A stretch of 64,000 nt of DNA from Amoebophrya sp. A120 (Eukaryota; Sar; Dinophyceae; Syndiniales; Amoebophryaceae), in assembly GCA_905178155.1 (NCBI GenBank), contig CAJINV010000005.1:922564-986563 (forward strand). Reading direction: 5' to 3'. The notes below the pieces were generated by a model. The model worked only from the letters and a program-made list of their open reading frames with translations. It was not told the origin of the DNA and did no database searches. Below, piece by piece: positions 45,639 to 56,000 of this stretch. A program made the translations under genes and the position numbers. Position 1 is the first letter of the stretch; the number at the start of each line of letters is the position of its first letter.

Positions 45639-47238
45639 AATTCTGTATCGCGAAATAAAAGTGGAACCTCGGGACACTTGTTGTACGTCTTGGTCAAGGT
45701 ATTTGAGTGTTGTGTCTCCCAGTGTCGCTTCCAGTTCACTGGCGTGGGTGTCCTACTTCTAAAGACTAGAAATCCTCGGGCTGATCATAGTACTTAGCAG
45801 TCGAAAAATAATAAATTTTGTGCGCGGGAGAAGCTTTCTCAATCCTCGTAGAGCAGTTTTCAGTATGAGCGAAAAATTTCATCTGAGATTTTGGTCCGCT
45901 CCTTTGCTTCGGGAAAGATGAGGCACCATGACCATTTTTACCTGTGCTGCGCAGGGGTGAACACGCGACAAACGGACCATCAGCACCGGGCTTCGTGTCC
46001 CGCGTCTAAGGATCTGCGTCCGAGCCTTTCTTGTCATTCTGATCAATGATCGATCGCCTTTCCTGCTCTCCTAAAGTCAGCGCGAAACGACCACGGTGGG
46101 GAACTGCGAGCTGGCGGGACCTTCCCGATGGAGTATTGATGCAAAGCAGAAGTGGACAACGAAGACCAAGTGGCCGAGCGCCTCCTTGTGGCAGATCGCG
46201 CGGCCCAAGCCCGCACTTATATTGTGGCGCAGAGATAAACCGTGCCACCCTGCCAGCCCGCAGGCTATTTTCGCGAGTAGCCGCGGCCCGACAGAGGCTC
46301 CGCCGTTCCGCTAATGCCGCGACGGCGGGAAAGGACCACCGCGAGCCGCGGGGCCCCTGGGTATCCTTTTTTATTACCGAGCCGGACCCGGCGGTCGCGC
46401 GCAAGAACGGCGGGGCCGAGTTTTGGGCGTTCCCAAAAAAGCCGCCCGGACGCGGGCACCCTATGCGCGGGACGCCATTCCAGATTGGCCGAGATCCGCA
46501 GCTGCCGCGCGGTCTGGTATGCACAATCTGGCGAGCGATAGCGCCATGAAAAGCCGCGCAAAAGGTTGCGCGCCCCTCCCCGCGCAGGGGGCCGCTTTGT
46601 AAAGTCACCGGCCTGCGTCGCGAGGTCCGTGAAGTACCTGGTAAGCGAATCGGATAGCGATCGCGGGCCGCGTCTGCTGAGATGCTTAGCCTCCGCGCGG
46701 CTGACGCGCTGCCCTAACTCCGCGCCTGGTTCCCCAGTCATTTTCCGCGGGCTGGCACTATACTTCTGCATCGCAAGAAGATACGGAGCCCCTTGCTAAT
46801 CGATAGCGCTTGTTCACGCCAGACCTAGGCGGCACTGCAAGCATGCTCACTGTCCGTTTTAGAATAGGCTCCTACGTTGGGACCACCGCCATCCTCCCCT
46901 TGGTCAATCCAAGTTTTTCAGGAATTCTGAAAAAACATGAAAAAACAGGCGCCACAAGTTCTCAAGGGATAGGTCCAAAATCGGAAGCAAAACAGCTGGA
47001 AGCGCAATCTTTTTGTATCTTCAATCGTCCATCAAAGGTTTGCACTTCCCAAAACCTTGAAAAATTACATGTCTCAAAAAATGACAAAAAATTTCATTTT
47101 TTCAAAATTTTCAGAATTGAAGAAAATTGGCGATATTTAGCAGTGTACAAGAGGATTTGTGGGCACATCTATCCTATAGCTACTTACTAACAAGATGAAT
47201 TATGAGAAATATTCTACATATTACGCAACTCAAAATTT
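45639..47238. other. Strand-switch region: GC-rich island, then AT-rich flank of the retrotransposon
   Basis: About 46,010-46,800 is markedly GC-rich with overlapping open frames on both strands, none with recognisable motifs. I do not call any coding. From about 46,900 to 47,238 the DNA becomes AT-rich with A and T runs. No known RNA gene was recognised. It separates the minus-strand gene block from the plus-strand gene at 61.8 kb, together with the retrotransposon. Confidence 0.5.
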
Positions 47239-47243
47239 TTGAT

Positions 47244-48283
47244 TAGCAGAAATGTAGGATATTTCGATGGTGATGCGGGTGCTGCGCAAATTTCTACCAC
47301 AAATAAACCACCAAGCGGGAATTTTATGGAGTCAGATCAACAGCTACCCCTTACCGGCGCGGTGCTGGCGCTTTGTGTTTTTCCTGGTGGAATTGAATTT
47401 GGCGGCTGCGGTTGGGAACAGTTTGGCGGCGGTCATTCTGGGATCTTGCGGTATGTTCCTGGTCGCGCGGGAATATGCAGTGAAAGCGAGGTGGTGGAAC
47501 CAGTCCAAGCTTTTCCGGGGAAGTTTGCGTTGCTTTTGCACCGCAGTAGAAGGTTGTAAGAAGGCGGAAGAAGCAAGGCAAAGGAACTGCTGCTATTTTA
47601 GAACTAGTTTTATTGCATTTCTACAGTTTTGGTATCGCACTATTTGTAGGTCGTTTCGCACTACGTTTCGATCTTTGTTTCGCACTGAAAAATGCACTAC
47701 TCGCAAGGAAAACAGGCTTTTTCTATCTCTTGTCGCACTGTGTTTCAATAGGCTTTGACCGAACAAATACGACGTTGCAAAAGTAGAATGCCATCGTTTT
47801 TTGAGCGAACAAGTTAAGTATTTCGGTCTACTTTCTTCGAACTTACCATGCAAAAGAGCGAGCAGAACGCAAGAATTCGGACCTTTTCTTAGTTGTTTTT
47901 GATCGTAGACAACCAACAAACACTACTAGAAAACACGGGAAAGAGAGACTTTTTGTTGCTTGTCACTTAGCAGGAAAAGCGAAGGAAAGCTGAGAGAAAA
48001 ACTCACAAACTAACGATGATTTTGCCCTTTGTTTATGTGCGCCGAGGTTGGCTCAAGATTACTCTTGACCTTCCGAGGCGAAGAATTAAAACCAACGATA
48101 GCAGGCTGAAGAAACTTTTTTGTTGTTAAGGGAAACAACGAACGCGGGTTCTAGACTGAAAGGAAAAGACGAAAAGCGAATCGGTTGAAGCAAAAATCAG
48201 TGTACATTTGAAGTCGGTTTTGGAAAAAAAAAGCATCTCGCTTTGATCGATCGCTGAAAGAAAACAGTTTAGGATTTCTAATA
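47244..48283 (+). repeat. 5' LTR (1,040 bp)
   Basis: It starts TAGCAGAAATGTAGG and ends AGGATTTCTAATA, and is repeated at 58897-59936 at a constant offset of 11,653 bp. Both copies hold the same 163-codon open frame, which I do not treat as a gene. Confidence 0.95.
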
Positions 48284-48301
48284 TGGTGAGGACGCAGAGC
48301 G
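48284..48301 (+). other. Putative primer-binding site
   Basis: Immediately after the 5' LTR the sequence is TGGTGAGGACGCAGAGCG. A leading TGG is what pairs with a tRNA 3' CCA. The matching tRNA was not identified. Confidence 0.45.
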
Positions 48302-48489
48302 GCTCGGTGTAACCGTTACTACACGCAGCAGAAGACGACTTCACCTCTATCGACGATTCCGTCGCTTCGAACAATCAACAACACGGTGCGAAGGTTTTTC
48401 GCACCTCTACTCGAACTTTCTGAACTACGACGTGTTTTAGCCCGCATTTTGCGACGCGTTGAAACACTACTACACCTGGCAGCATAACC

Positions 48490-50019
48490 ATGGGCTGCCT
48501 GGACTTCCTCTGCGGTGCGTCGGACAAGGCGAAGATGACGCTCCTGGAGAACGGCGCGTTGACGGAGCTCGCGTGCTTGCGCCAGGAGTTGATCTTGGCC
48601 CGCGACGACAACCGCGAGACCAAGCAGAAACTGCAGGAAATGGAAAACAAAATGAAGAACTCCACCCCGGACAACAGCCCCGTGTGCGAGGATGTCGATG
48701 ACGACATTTTATCGCGTCTCGAAATTCCCGCTCCCGCGTGTTCTTCGTGCGATGTGGAATTGCTGGACAAGTACTCCAACTTGCTGGACAAGTTTGAAGC
48801 GCTGCAGAACAAGCATGACGCTTTTGTCACCATGATGGAGGAAAAGATCAAAGAAGCAACTCCGGCGGAGCAGAACAAGAAGATCGCGCCCCGTGCGGGA
48901 CAGCGCATTACCCGGATGGACTGGCAGGAGATTAACGAGGTGATCCCGATCCCCGCCAAGGAGTTAACCAAGCTGGATGAGAAGAAGATCGACCTGTTAA
49001 AGTTCCCGCCGAAGCGAGCGGAGATGTCCCGGCGCAGCTGGTTCCGTTCCGTGCACAGCTGGGCGAAGAACCAGCGCAAGGTGGGACAAACGAATGAAGA
49101 CATCGGTCAGGCCGTGTTGGACTACGCGCTCAAGGAAAAAGATCCGGAGCGCGGTCATGCGGAAGGCGCGGATACCACCGATATCGTGAAAATGATGACT
49201 ACGGTCGAACAGCGCTTGGCGCCGTATGCCCGCAAGGTCTCTTCGATCATCACGGACAACTTGCCCATGTTGAAACGCATGGACGGCATCAGTCCGCACG
49301 ACTTCCTCTCCAAGCTGAAGAAATTTTATGAACTGGAAGATGAGATCCGCCCGGAGAAGCGCCCGGAGACGGACCGCGTCGACCAGGCGTTGAAATCGCT
49401 TTTGATCAAGGAATCCACCCGCACCACGTTGCGGACTTTGATCGACACGGACGGTCGCGAGTACTGCATGGAAACACTGCTCGACGAGACCGACCGCATC
49501 GCCAGTGATGACAACTGCCGCTACAACCCGCTGGACGACACCCACTGGAAGAACGACGTCGGCGAGAGGGACTTGATGGATGTTCTGATGGCCGCGGTCA
49601 AGGGAGAGTCGACCAGCTCCTCCACCATCCCGAGAGGAACCGGTGGTGGTGGAAACCCAAACGGCGGTGGTACTGTGAACCCGAAGAAAACCGGGGGAGG
49701 AAAGGGATTTCTGACTGACACCGGAAACGGAGAAGGGGGAAACGGCGGTAACGGTGGAAATACCAATCCGCCGGGCGGAAACGGTGGACCCGGGATGAAG
49801 AGCGAATGCAAGTTTGGTGACAAGTGCCAGAACTTGCTGAAGCGCGGAACGTGCCGGTTTAACCACCCGAAGAAGGAACGCATGGCCTTGATGTCGCTGT
49901 GGAAGAAAAACTTCCCGGAGGAAGCTGCGGCGCGCGAGGAATATGTGAACAAGATGAAGAAGATCGAGGGTGAGAAGAAGCCCGCCGGCGAGGCCGCCGG
50001 TTCGACGATCAATCCGTGA
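48490..50019 (+). CDS. Retrotransposon Gag, 509 aa
   Basis: The ATG at 48490 gives MGCLDFLCGASDKAK. The Met-Gly-Cys start could be N-myristoylated (inference). A coiled-coil stretch follows (LARDDNRETKQKLQEMENKM). A mostly helical capsid-like middle spans about 120-370 (RRSWFRSVHSWAKNQRKVGQ, LPMLKRMDGISPHDFLSKLK). A Gly/Asn-rich linker at about 380-435 leads to a nucleic-acid-binding CCCH zinc finger near residue 439 (CKFGDKCQNLLKRGTCRFNH: C-x5-C-x8-C-x3-H). A CCCH finger instead of the usual CCHC knuckle is notable. The frame ends at UGA 50017-50019, and the same frame continues as pol. Confidence 0.85.
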   Translation: MGCLDFLCGASDKAKMTLLENGALTELACLRQELILARDDNRETKQKLQEMENKMKNSTPDNSPVCEDVDDDILSRLEIPAPACSSCDVELLDKYSNLLDKFEALQNKHDAFVTMMEEKIKEATPAEQNKKIAPRAGQRITRMDWQEINEVIPIPAKELTKLDEKKIDLLKFPPKRAEMSRRSWFRSVHSWAKNQRKVGQTNEDIGQAVLDYALKEKDPERGHAEGADTTDIVKMMTTVEQRLAPYARKVSSIITDNLPMLKRMDGISPHDFLSKLKKFYELEDEIRPEKRPETDRVDQALKSLLIKESTRTTLRTLIDTDGREYCMETLLDETDRIASDDNCRYNPLDDTHWKNDVGERDLMDVLMAAVKGESTSSSTIPRGTGGGGNPNGGGTVNPKKTGGGKGFLTDTGNGEGGNGGNGGNTNPPGGNGGPGMKSECKFGDKCQNLLKRGTCRFNHPKKERMALMSLWKKNFPEEAAAREEYVNKMKKIEGEKKPAGEAAGSTINP

Positions 50020-53000
50020 ATTGTCACACCTCCGACGCACGGATCTTCGGAATCAGGAGTGGCTACTGACTTTGCGTCGGGAGAGGAAAACAGTAGTAGA
50101 AAAACAACCAACAATTTCTGGAAAAACAAACTATCCGCATTGAAAAATAAACCCTCCAGCACCACCGGAGCTTCTCTGTGTTCCCACGGGAGAAGCGCGC
50201 CGATTGTGCAAGTAAATGTTGAACTTTCTTTGCCGTGCGAGCACGGAAAACAACGACCACCTACCTGTTCGTCGTCCTCTGAAGAATCGAACTCGGCGAA
50301 CGAACAAGCTCAATTTTCCGCGGAGCAGCAAACTTCGCATGACAAAAATTCACCTTCCCCTGCTGCTGAACAACAATTCAAAATCCAGCAGCCGGTTTCT
50401 GCTCCCCATGTGGAGCCACACGAGAACTTACCACCCCGGATTCCGCCTCTGCAGTTTTCTTCCTCAGACGCGTCCGCGGTGGATCCTACACTACGCATTC
50501 CCACGGTCTCCTCTACCTCGGACTCGAACAAAATTTCCATCGTGTCCAAGTCGGAGCCGTCACAAGTTTCTGTTCAGTCAGACCAGAATCAAGCATTGCC
50601 ATGCGGCGCAAGTCGAGGGGACTCTCACAGGTCCTTTGTTTTAGATGAGCCCCCGCATGCAACTGATCCTACCGATCTTGCATCAAAAATTAAACAGCCC
50701 TCCATGCCTTCCTATCCTGAACTGTCCCGCGAGTCCAACATCGTCGGGAAGTCCGAAGACGCTACGTCGGATGGGGGCCATGTGATGCGTAACAGCGACT
50801 CCTCGGTTTCTGCGGACCGCATTACGCTGCCCTCCCAGTTTCGATCACCGCGGAAAACGGTGAGAACAAGTAACCGCGGCACGGCGAAGAAGCGTGAGCT
50901 CACGCTCTCCAGTCGATTTGCGGCGCTTGCAGGTGACGATCCAGCGGAGGAAGAAGATGCCGTCGTAAAGCAGGAACCTAGCGACGGGAGTATCCAAATC
51001 AAAGATGAAAATTTGTCCAGTGACGTTGTCATGGATGAGCCAACCCGTGATCGGGAGCCAGGTGATGCTGTGCTGCGCTCCACTTTGTCTAGTGCTAGTG
51101 GTAGCTCGCGCGCGTCGCGCAATACAAATTCTGGGAGCAGTGGTTCGGGAGTGCGCACTCCAACTCCACGCCCGGGTAGCAAACAGCACAAGCGGTGGCT
51201 TGAAGGTGTAGCTCCTTCAACCAACTTTTGCGACCCTTCAAGTGACATCCGCTACAGTTTAAAACCAACAATAATCCCGAACGAGCCCACGTTGGTGCCC
51301 GTTTTGGAAAGTAGCAGCGAAGAAATAGCCGGCACAACAGTTTCTAACTCCTCCGCGCCCATGTCGAGTTCGGAAAAGGAGACAACCACTTCGTCTGCAA
51401 ATCAGTATCGTCCTGCGCCTCGCAGGAAGAAAAACAACAACAAGGGTGCTGGAAAAGGACCATATGGAAAAGCCTCTTCCCGCAGTCCTGCAACAAAAAA
51501 AAAAGCGGCAACATTTACGAAAACACTGCCGCCACAGCCAAGACCTCCAGCTGAAGCTCCCGCGGCTAGTAGTCGCGTACTTCCAGGAGAAAGTAATCTG
51601 GAGCTTGCGGCGCGCTCGTCCGACTTTGACAACTTAGTTTCGGACATCACCGCAGTAAAATCGAATTCAAACCAGGCGACGAGCGGCAGTTCTGCATCAT
51701 CGGAGGACCAGCTGTCCCAGCCAGAAAGTAACAACGAGCCAAACCCGGAAACGGCGACAGCTCGCAGTCAAGTTTCTCCTGTTCTGAGTAACAAGCGGCC
51801 GAAGCCCGCGTCAGACCAGGAAGAAAAGCAAGGACAGTCTCCGAATCTACTTACAAGTCGAGACGAGTCGCGATTCGGAGACAAGAAGCGAAAATTTGCG
51901 CGGGGTTTCTTCTCGAAGAAAGTCCGGAAGTACGGCGAAATACTCCACAACAGGAAGAAGGAGTTTTTAAAGCGGCGCGCAGGGGGACTTGCAGGATTAG
52001 ATTCCGACTGCAGTCATAACACCGTCCCTTCATCCTTGCGCCCGATTTTACAAGAACTAACGAACGGCGGGATCTACCAACCAGAAGATCCGGTGCAGTT
52101 TGGAACCATGAACAACGACCCGGATGGAAGCTCCGCACCAACAGCGAACGAGCGGGCGCGGCTCTTCTATCGGATAAAAAATGAACCAGAACCAAGAATT
52201 TACACGGGCATCTTCGAGATTGTTGACAACTCCACGGTGTCCAGCATGCCAGTGCTCTTAGGTAACCCCACGCTGGTGGACTACCAAGGATGCATCTGTT
52301 ATGATAGCAACCCTGCCTACTGCATGTTGGCAGGCAAGTGTATTGACCTCGATCCCAACGCAGGCATTGCTATGCTGGACATCGAGTTTGTCTCCAATCG
52401 CGAAGCTGTCCAGGCGGGGTACGTAGAGCCGAATCCTGCCGCTGCTCCGCAGAAAACCCGCAGAACACCAAGGAAGAGGATTCGGAAGAAACAGCAACGG
52501 ACAACTACGCCGTCTACTGCTTCTGGAGAAGACGCTTCTGATTCTGACGGGGAAGAAAATGTACTTGGTGCGCGTGCTCTTCTAACCATGCCGAACAAAG
52601 TCAGCAAGGTCAAGAAGAAGGTCACGGGAACGCCATATTACGAAAAACTTGATGATGAGGCGCGCGGGAGAATGGCGATGGAGTACATGACATCCATGTC
52701 GTTCCTGGCGCAGGCACAACAGCAAAAACAACAAGAAGTGCAGCAGTCGCTCAAGAACAAAACCAAGGAGGAACTGCTGCAAATTGTCCAGGAAAAGTGT
52801 CCGGGACTAAACGATGAAGACACGGAGTGGGTGGCGTGCTGCTTTCTCTCCGGAAACGAACTTGGCCTCGATCTTGATTCACATCCTGATGTGCAGAGCG
52901 AGGAAGAAGAAGCAGCTTCAGACGAGGAAAACTTTCTGGAGTCAGCCGAAAACAGCAATGAAGAATCCCGCCCCAGTTCAATCAGCATTGACCAACTGGA

Positions 53001-56000
53001 GCAGGAATTTCCAACACTTTCCCGGGGCGAACTGCAGTGGTTGAAGAAACAACACGAGCAGCTCGGACACTCAGCTGCGCTCGAGCATCTTTTCCGCGGC
53101 GCGGCGAAAAAGGCGATGAAGCGCATTAGAAGCTTCTGTTCAAAATGTCGCTCGCTGGATGATGCGAAGCGAATAATGGAGCGCGGTTCGCTCCTCCAAT
53201 TTTCGCCGAACAAAAACGTGTGCTGGGTGGCGGACAGCATGAAGAGCAGGCTGGGGAAGTGTGTGTACGTTTTGGACACCTGCACACGGCTCCGCTCCTG
53301 TGAATTATCCGAAGAAACAACTGGTGGTCTTACCGCAGCAGCAGTGCGTGGCGTGATGATGCTGCGAATGCTATCGGGAGGATCGCCACAACGAATTGTG
53401 GTGGACGAGGGCGTCGAGTTTTGCAACGAGCTTTTTCGCAAGGTGTGCAACTCTCTGAACATCCGCCTCGTCCGCGCGGGGTACAAAGCAGCCAACCGCA
53501 TATCCAAAATAGAAAGAATGAATGGTGTACACCGCTCCAATGTTTGGAAATACACCACCACGCCGTTCGACCCTTCGCTTGAAATTTTGCTGTGGAGTCG
53601 AGCGTCGCGTGAAGTGCTGTCTTCTTCAATGGAGGAAGCACTCGATGAATTGCTAAAACAAGAAGCAGACGCAGACGAGAACGACGCTTCGATCGCGTTG
53701 AAGCACGAATTGGTGAGGGAGCACGTTTTCCAAATAAATTCCGTGCCGATCCTCACCACCTGCCTCACTCCGTTTGCGTTGTCGAGCGGGAGTTTCTATG
53801 CCGGAGCGCATGACTGGGAGCGGCTCGCTGCTGACCTGCATCACGATCCGGAATTCAGTGCCGACTTGGATGACTGGTTCAAAACCAAAGCGAAGATCCA
53901 GTCCGCGGTGCGAAAAGCGATCACCCGCCTCGACGTGCAGCAGTTACTACAACGCCGTGAGCTGGTGGGACGTTCATACAAACGCTGCCTGGATTCGTCT
54001 CTTCTCTCTCCCAACATGGAAGTACTAGTACGACGACCCGACGGCTCTTTTCGCTCCTGGGAAACAGGAACAGTACGAACAGTGTTTGATCACGGCGCCG
54101 ACGTGCAGGTGGGCCAGGGAACTTCGTTTTACCAGCCCACGGACATTGCGCTAATACAGGTGGAGGACCCGATGAAAGTTGCGTTGGAATCCTACCCCGA
54201 CGAGTCCACCGCGATGGAAATTCAGGAACGCTTGCACTCCCATCGTGATGAAGATGAAGATCCAATATTTCAAGATCCTCTCACAGCTGTACAAGGCACG
54301 CGCAGCACGCTACGCGGCGAAGCCCTAGGTGCGGAAGAGCTAGGACACACATGCAAAATTTGTCATCGAAATTTCACTAGCCGAAATCGTCTCTTGCAAC
54401 ATACTGCACTGGTGCATGGAGATGGGAGTGCAAATGTCGCTGACAATCCAGAAGTCCGCCCGGAGCTTCCAGTCCAGTACAAGACCGGAAAACGAAGGCG
54501 GATTGCGTTAAACGAGGACGAGGAATCGGACTCAGAAGATGACGATGAAGATACGCCGGACAGCGATGCTGCACCGGTACAAGAAGAAGAAAGCCGCGAC
54601 GACAATCCTCTGTTCCACATCCAACGCAACAGGGATGACAGCGTGGCGCAAAATTTGCTGGAGTCTTCCGACGAGGGTGTAGCGCCAGCACTGCCATCCG
54701 TCGCTTCTGCGGCTGGGCGAGACGACGAGTGGGTGGAAACCGAAACAGAAAATATCCGATATCACGTTCAGCCTCGGACGCGCGCGATTTTGCCGAACCG
54801 GGGCGAAGGAATCAACTGGGAGTTCCTGACCGGGGAGAGAAGAACCGAATACGGCCTCCTCAACTTCCCAAAAGAAGCAGTGCGTGTGTTGAGTGACAAC
54901 ATCAAGAAGCCCAAGACCAGCAAAGGACGCACCCGGCTTGCGGGATATCAGGAATGGGTGGGGACTACCACCTTCAAGAAAAAGGAGGACGCGCCGGTGA
55001 TCGGCGTGATACCGTCGTTCCGAGCTGAAGTTGTATCTCTCGGAAAAATGGCCGCTGCAGAAAAACATGCATACTTTCGCGAAAAGTTTGAAGCAGTGGA
55101 AAGAGCAGCTCGTGTTTCGCAGCGAGAGCTCATGAGGAAAACCCGCGGCGCAGCGGCAAATAATCAACCTGCACCTCCGCGGCGAGCACAAAAGGTGGTG
55201 GCTCCTGCTTCGTCTTTCTGGACATTCAACACGCGCCCCGAGCCGGAATTCCAGTACGATCAAGCAGGAATCAAGCTAGAACCAGGCGAGCTTGTAGTTG
55301 ACAACTACCAGCTTAATCCGAAAATACAAAAGCAACTTCGTAACTGCGTCAGCGCCATGCAACTCGAGGTCCAGCAGGGTAAGATTTTTCTCACCGTGGC
55401 AGAACCAGATGATGGCGGCGCCAATGTGGAGCGGGCGTATGACTTTTCTGTCATCCCCGCGGTGGAACAACATCTACACAAGAAAGAACAGCACATGGGC
55501 AGACTCATGACGTCGGACAACGTGTGCTGGTTGTGGAGCCAGTTGATGAACGGCAAATGCATAAAAAAGCTGATCAACGCGAAGGACAACTCGAAAGACA
55601 TCCGCTACGTGTGTACAGCTACCGAAATAAAGAAAAACAAACCTGCGGAGAAACAGTTCCGCGGAAATAGTATTCTTCTTCGCTGGGGACCGACGTGTGC
55701 GCCGGAATTTCTGGATGAAGAAAAGCCAGAAGAGTGGAGCAAAGAATCCGATGCATGGTACGCGCGGATTTATTTTGAAGTCACTCGCACCGTGAAAGAG
55801 AACCTGCAGAAGCATGCAAACGGAACGAAAGCAAGCGCGCTTGTGATAGATGAAGCAACCGCGTACCAGCTCGGGTTCGAATCGCTGTTCATCCCCTCGG
55901 TAAAAGGAGAAGAACAAGCGATCATCGACCACAAGATCTTCGGGGAACAACGCTCGTGGAGCAGTGTAACTCCGGCGGAGAAAAAGAAGATGAATCTGCT

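Noticed and set aside
46006-46608. 200-codon minus-strand frame and overlapping plus-strand frames
   Set aside because: Same reasoning: GC-rich DNA, no motif, frames overlap on both strands.
47267-47758. 163-codon open frame in each LTR (also 58920-59411)
   Set aside because: It is kept in both copies only because the LTRs are nearly identical; composition and motifs give no sign of a protein.
50059-50061. GTG as the genuine start of Pol
   Set aside because: The frame is open back to the codon after the gag UGA and shares its phase with gag; a non-ATG start is less likely than readthrough. Kept only as an alternative.
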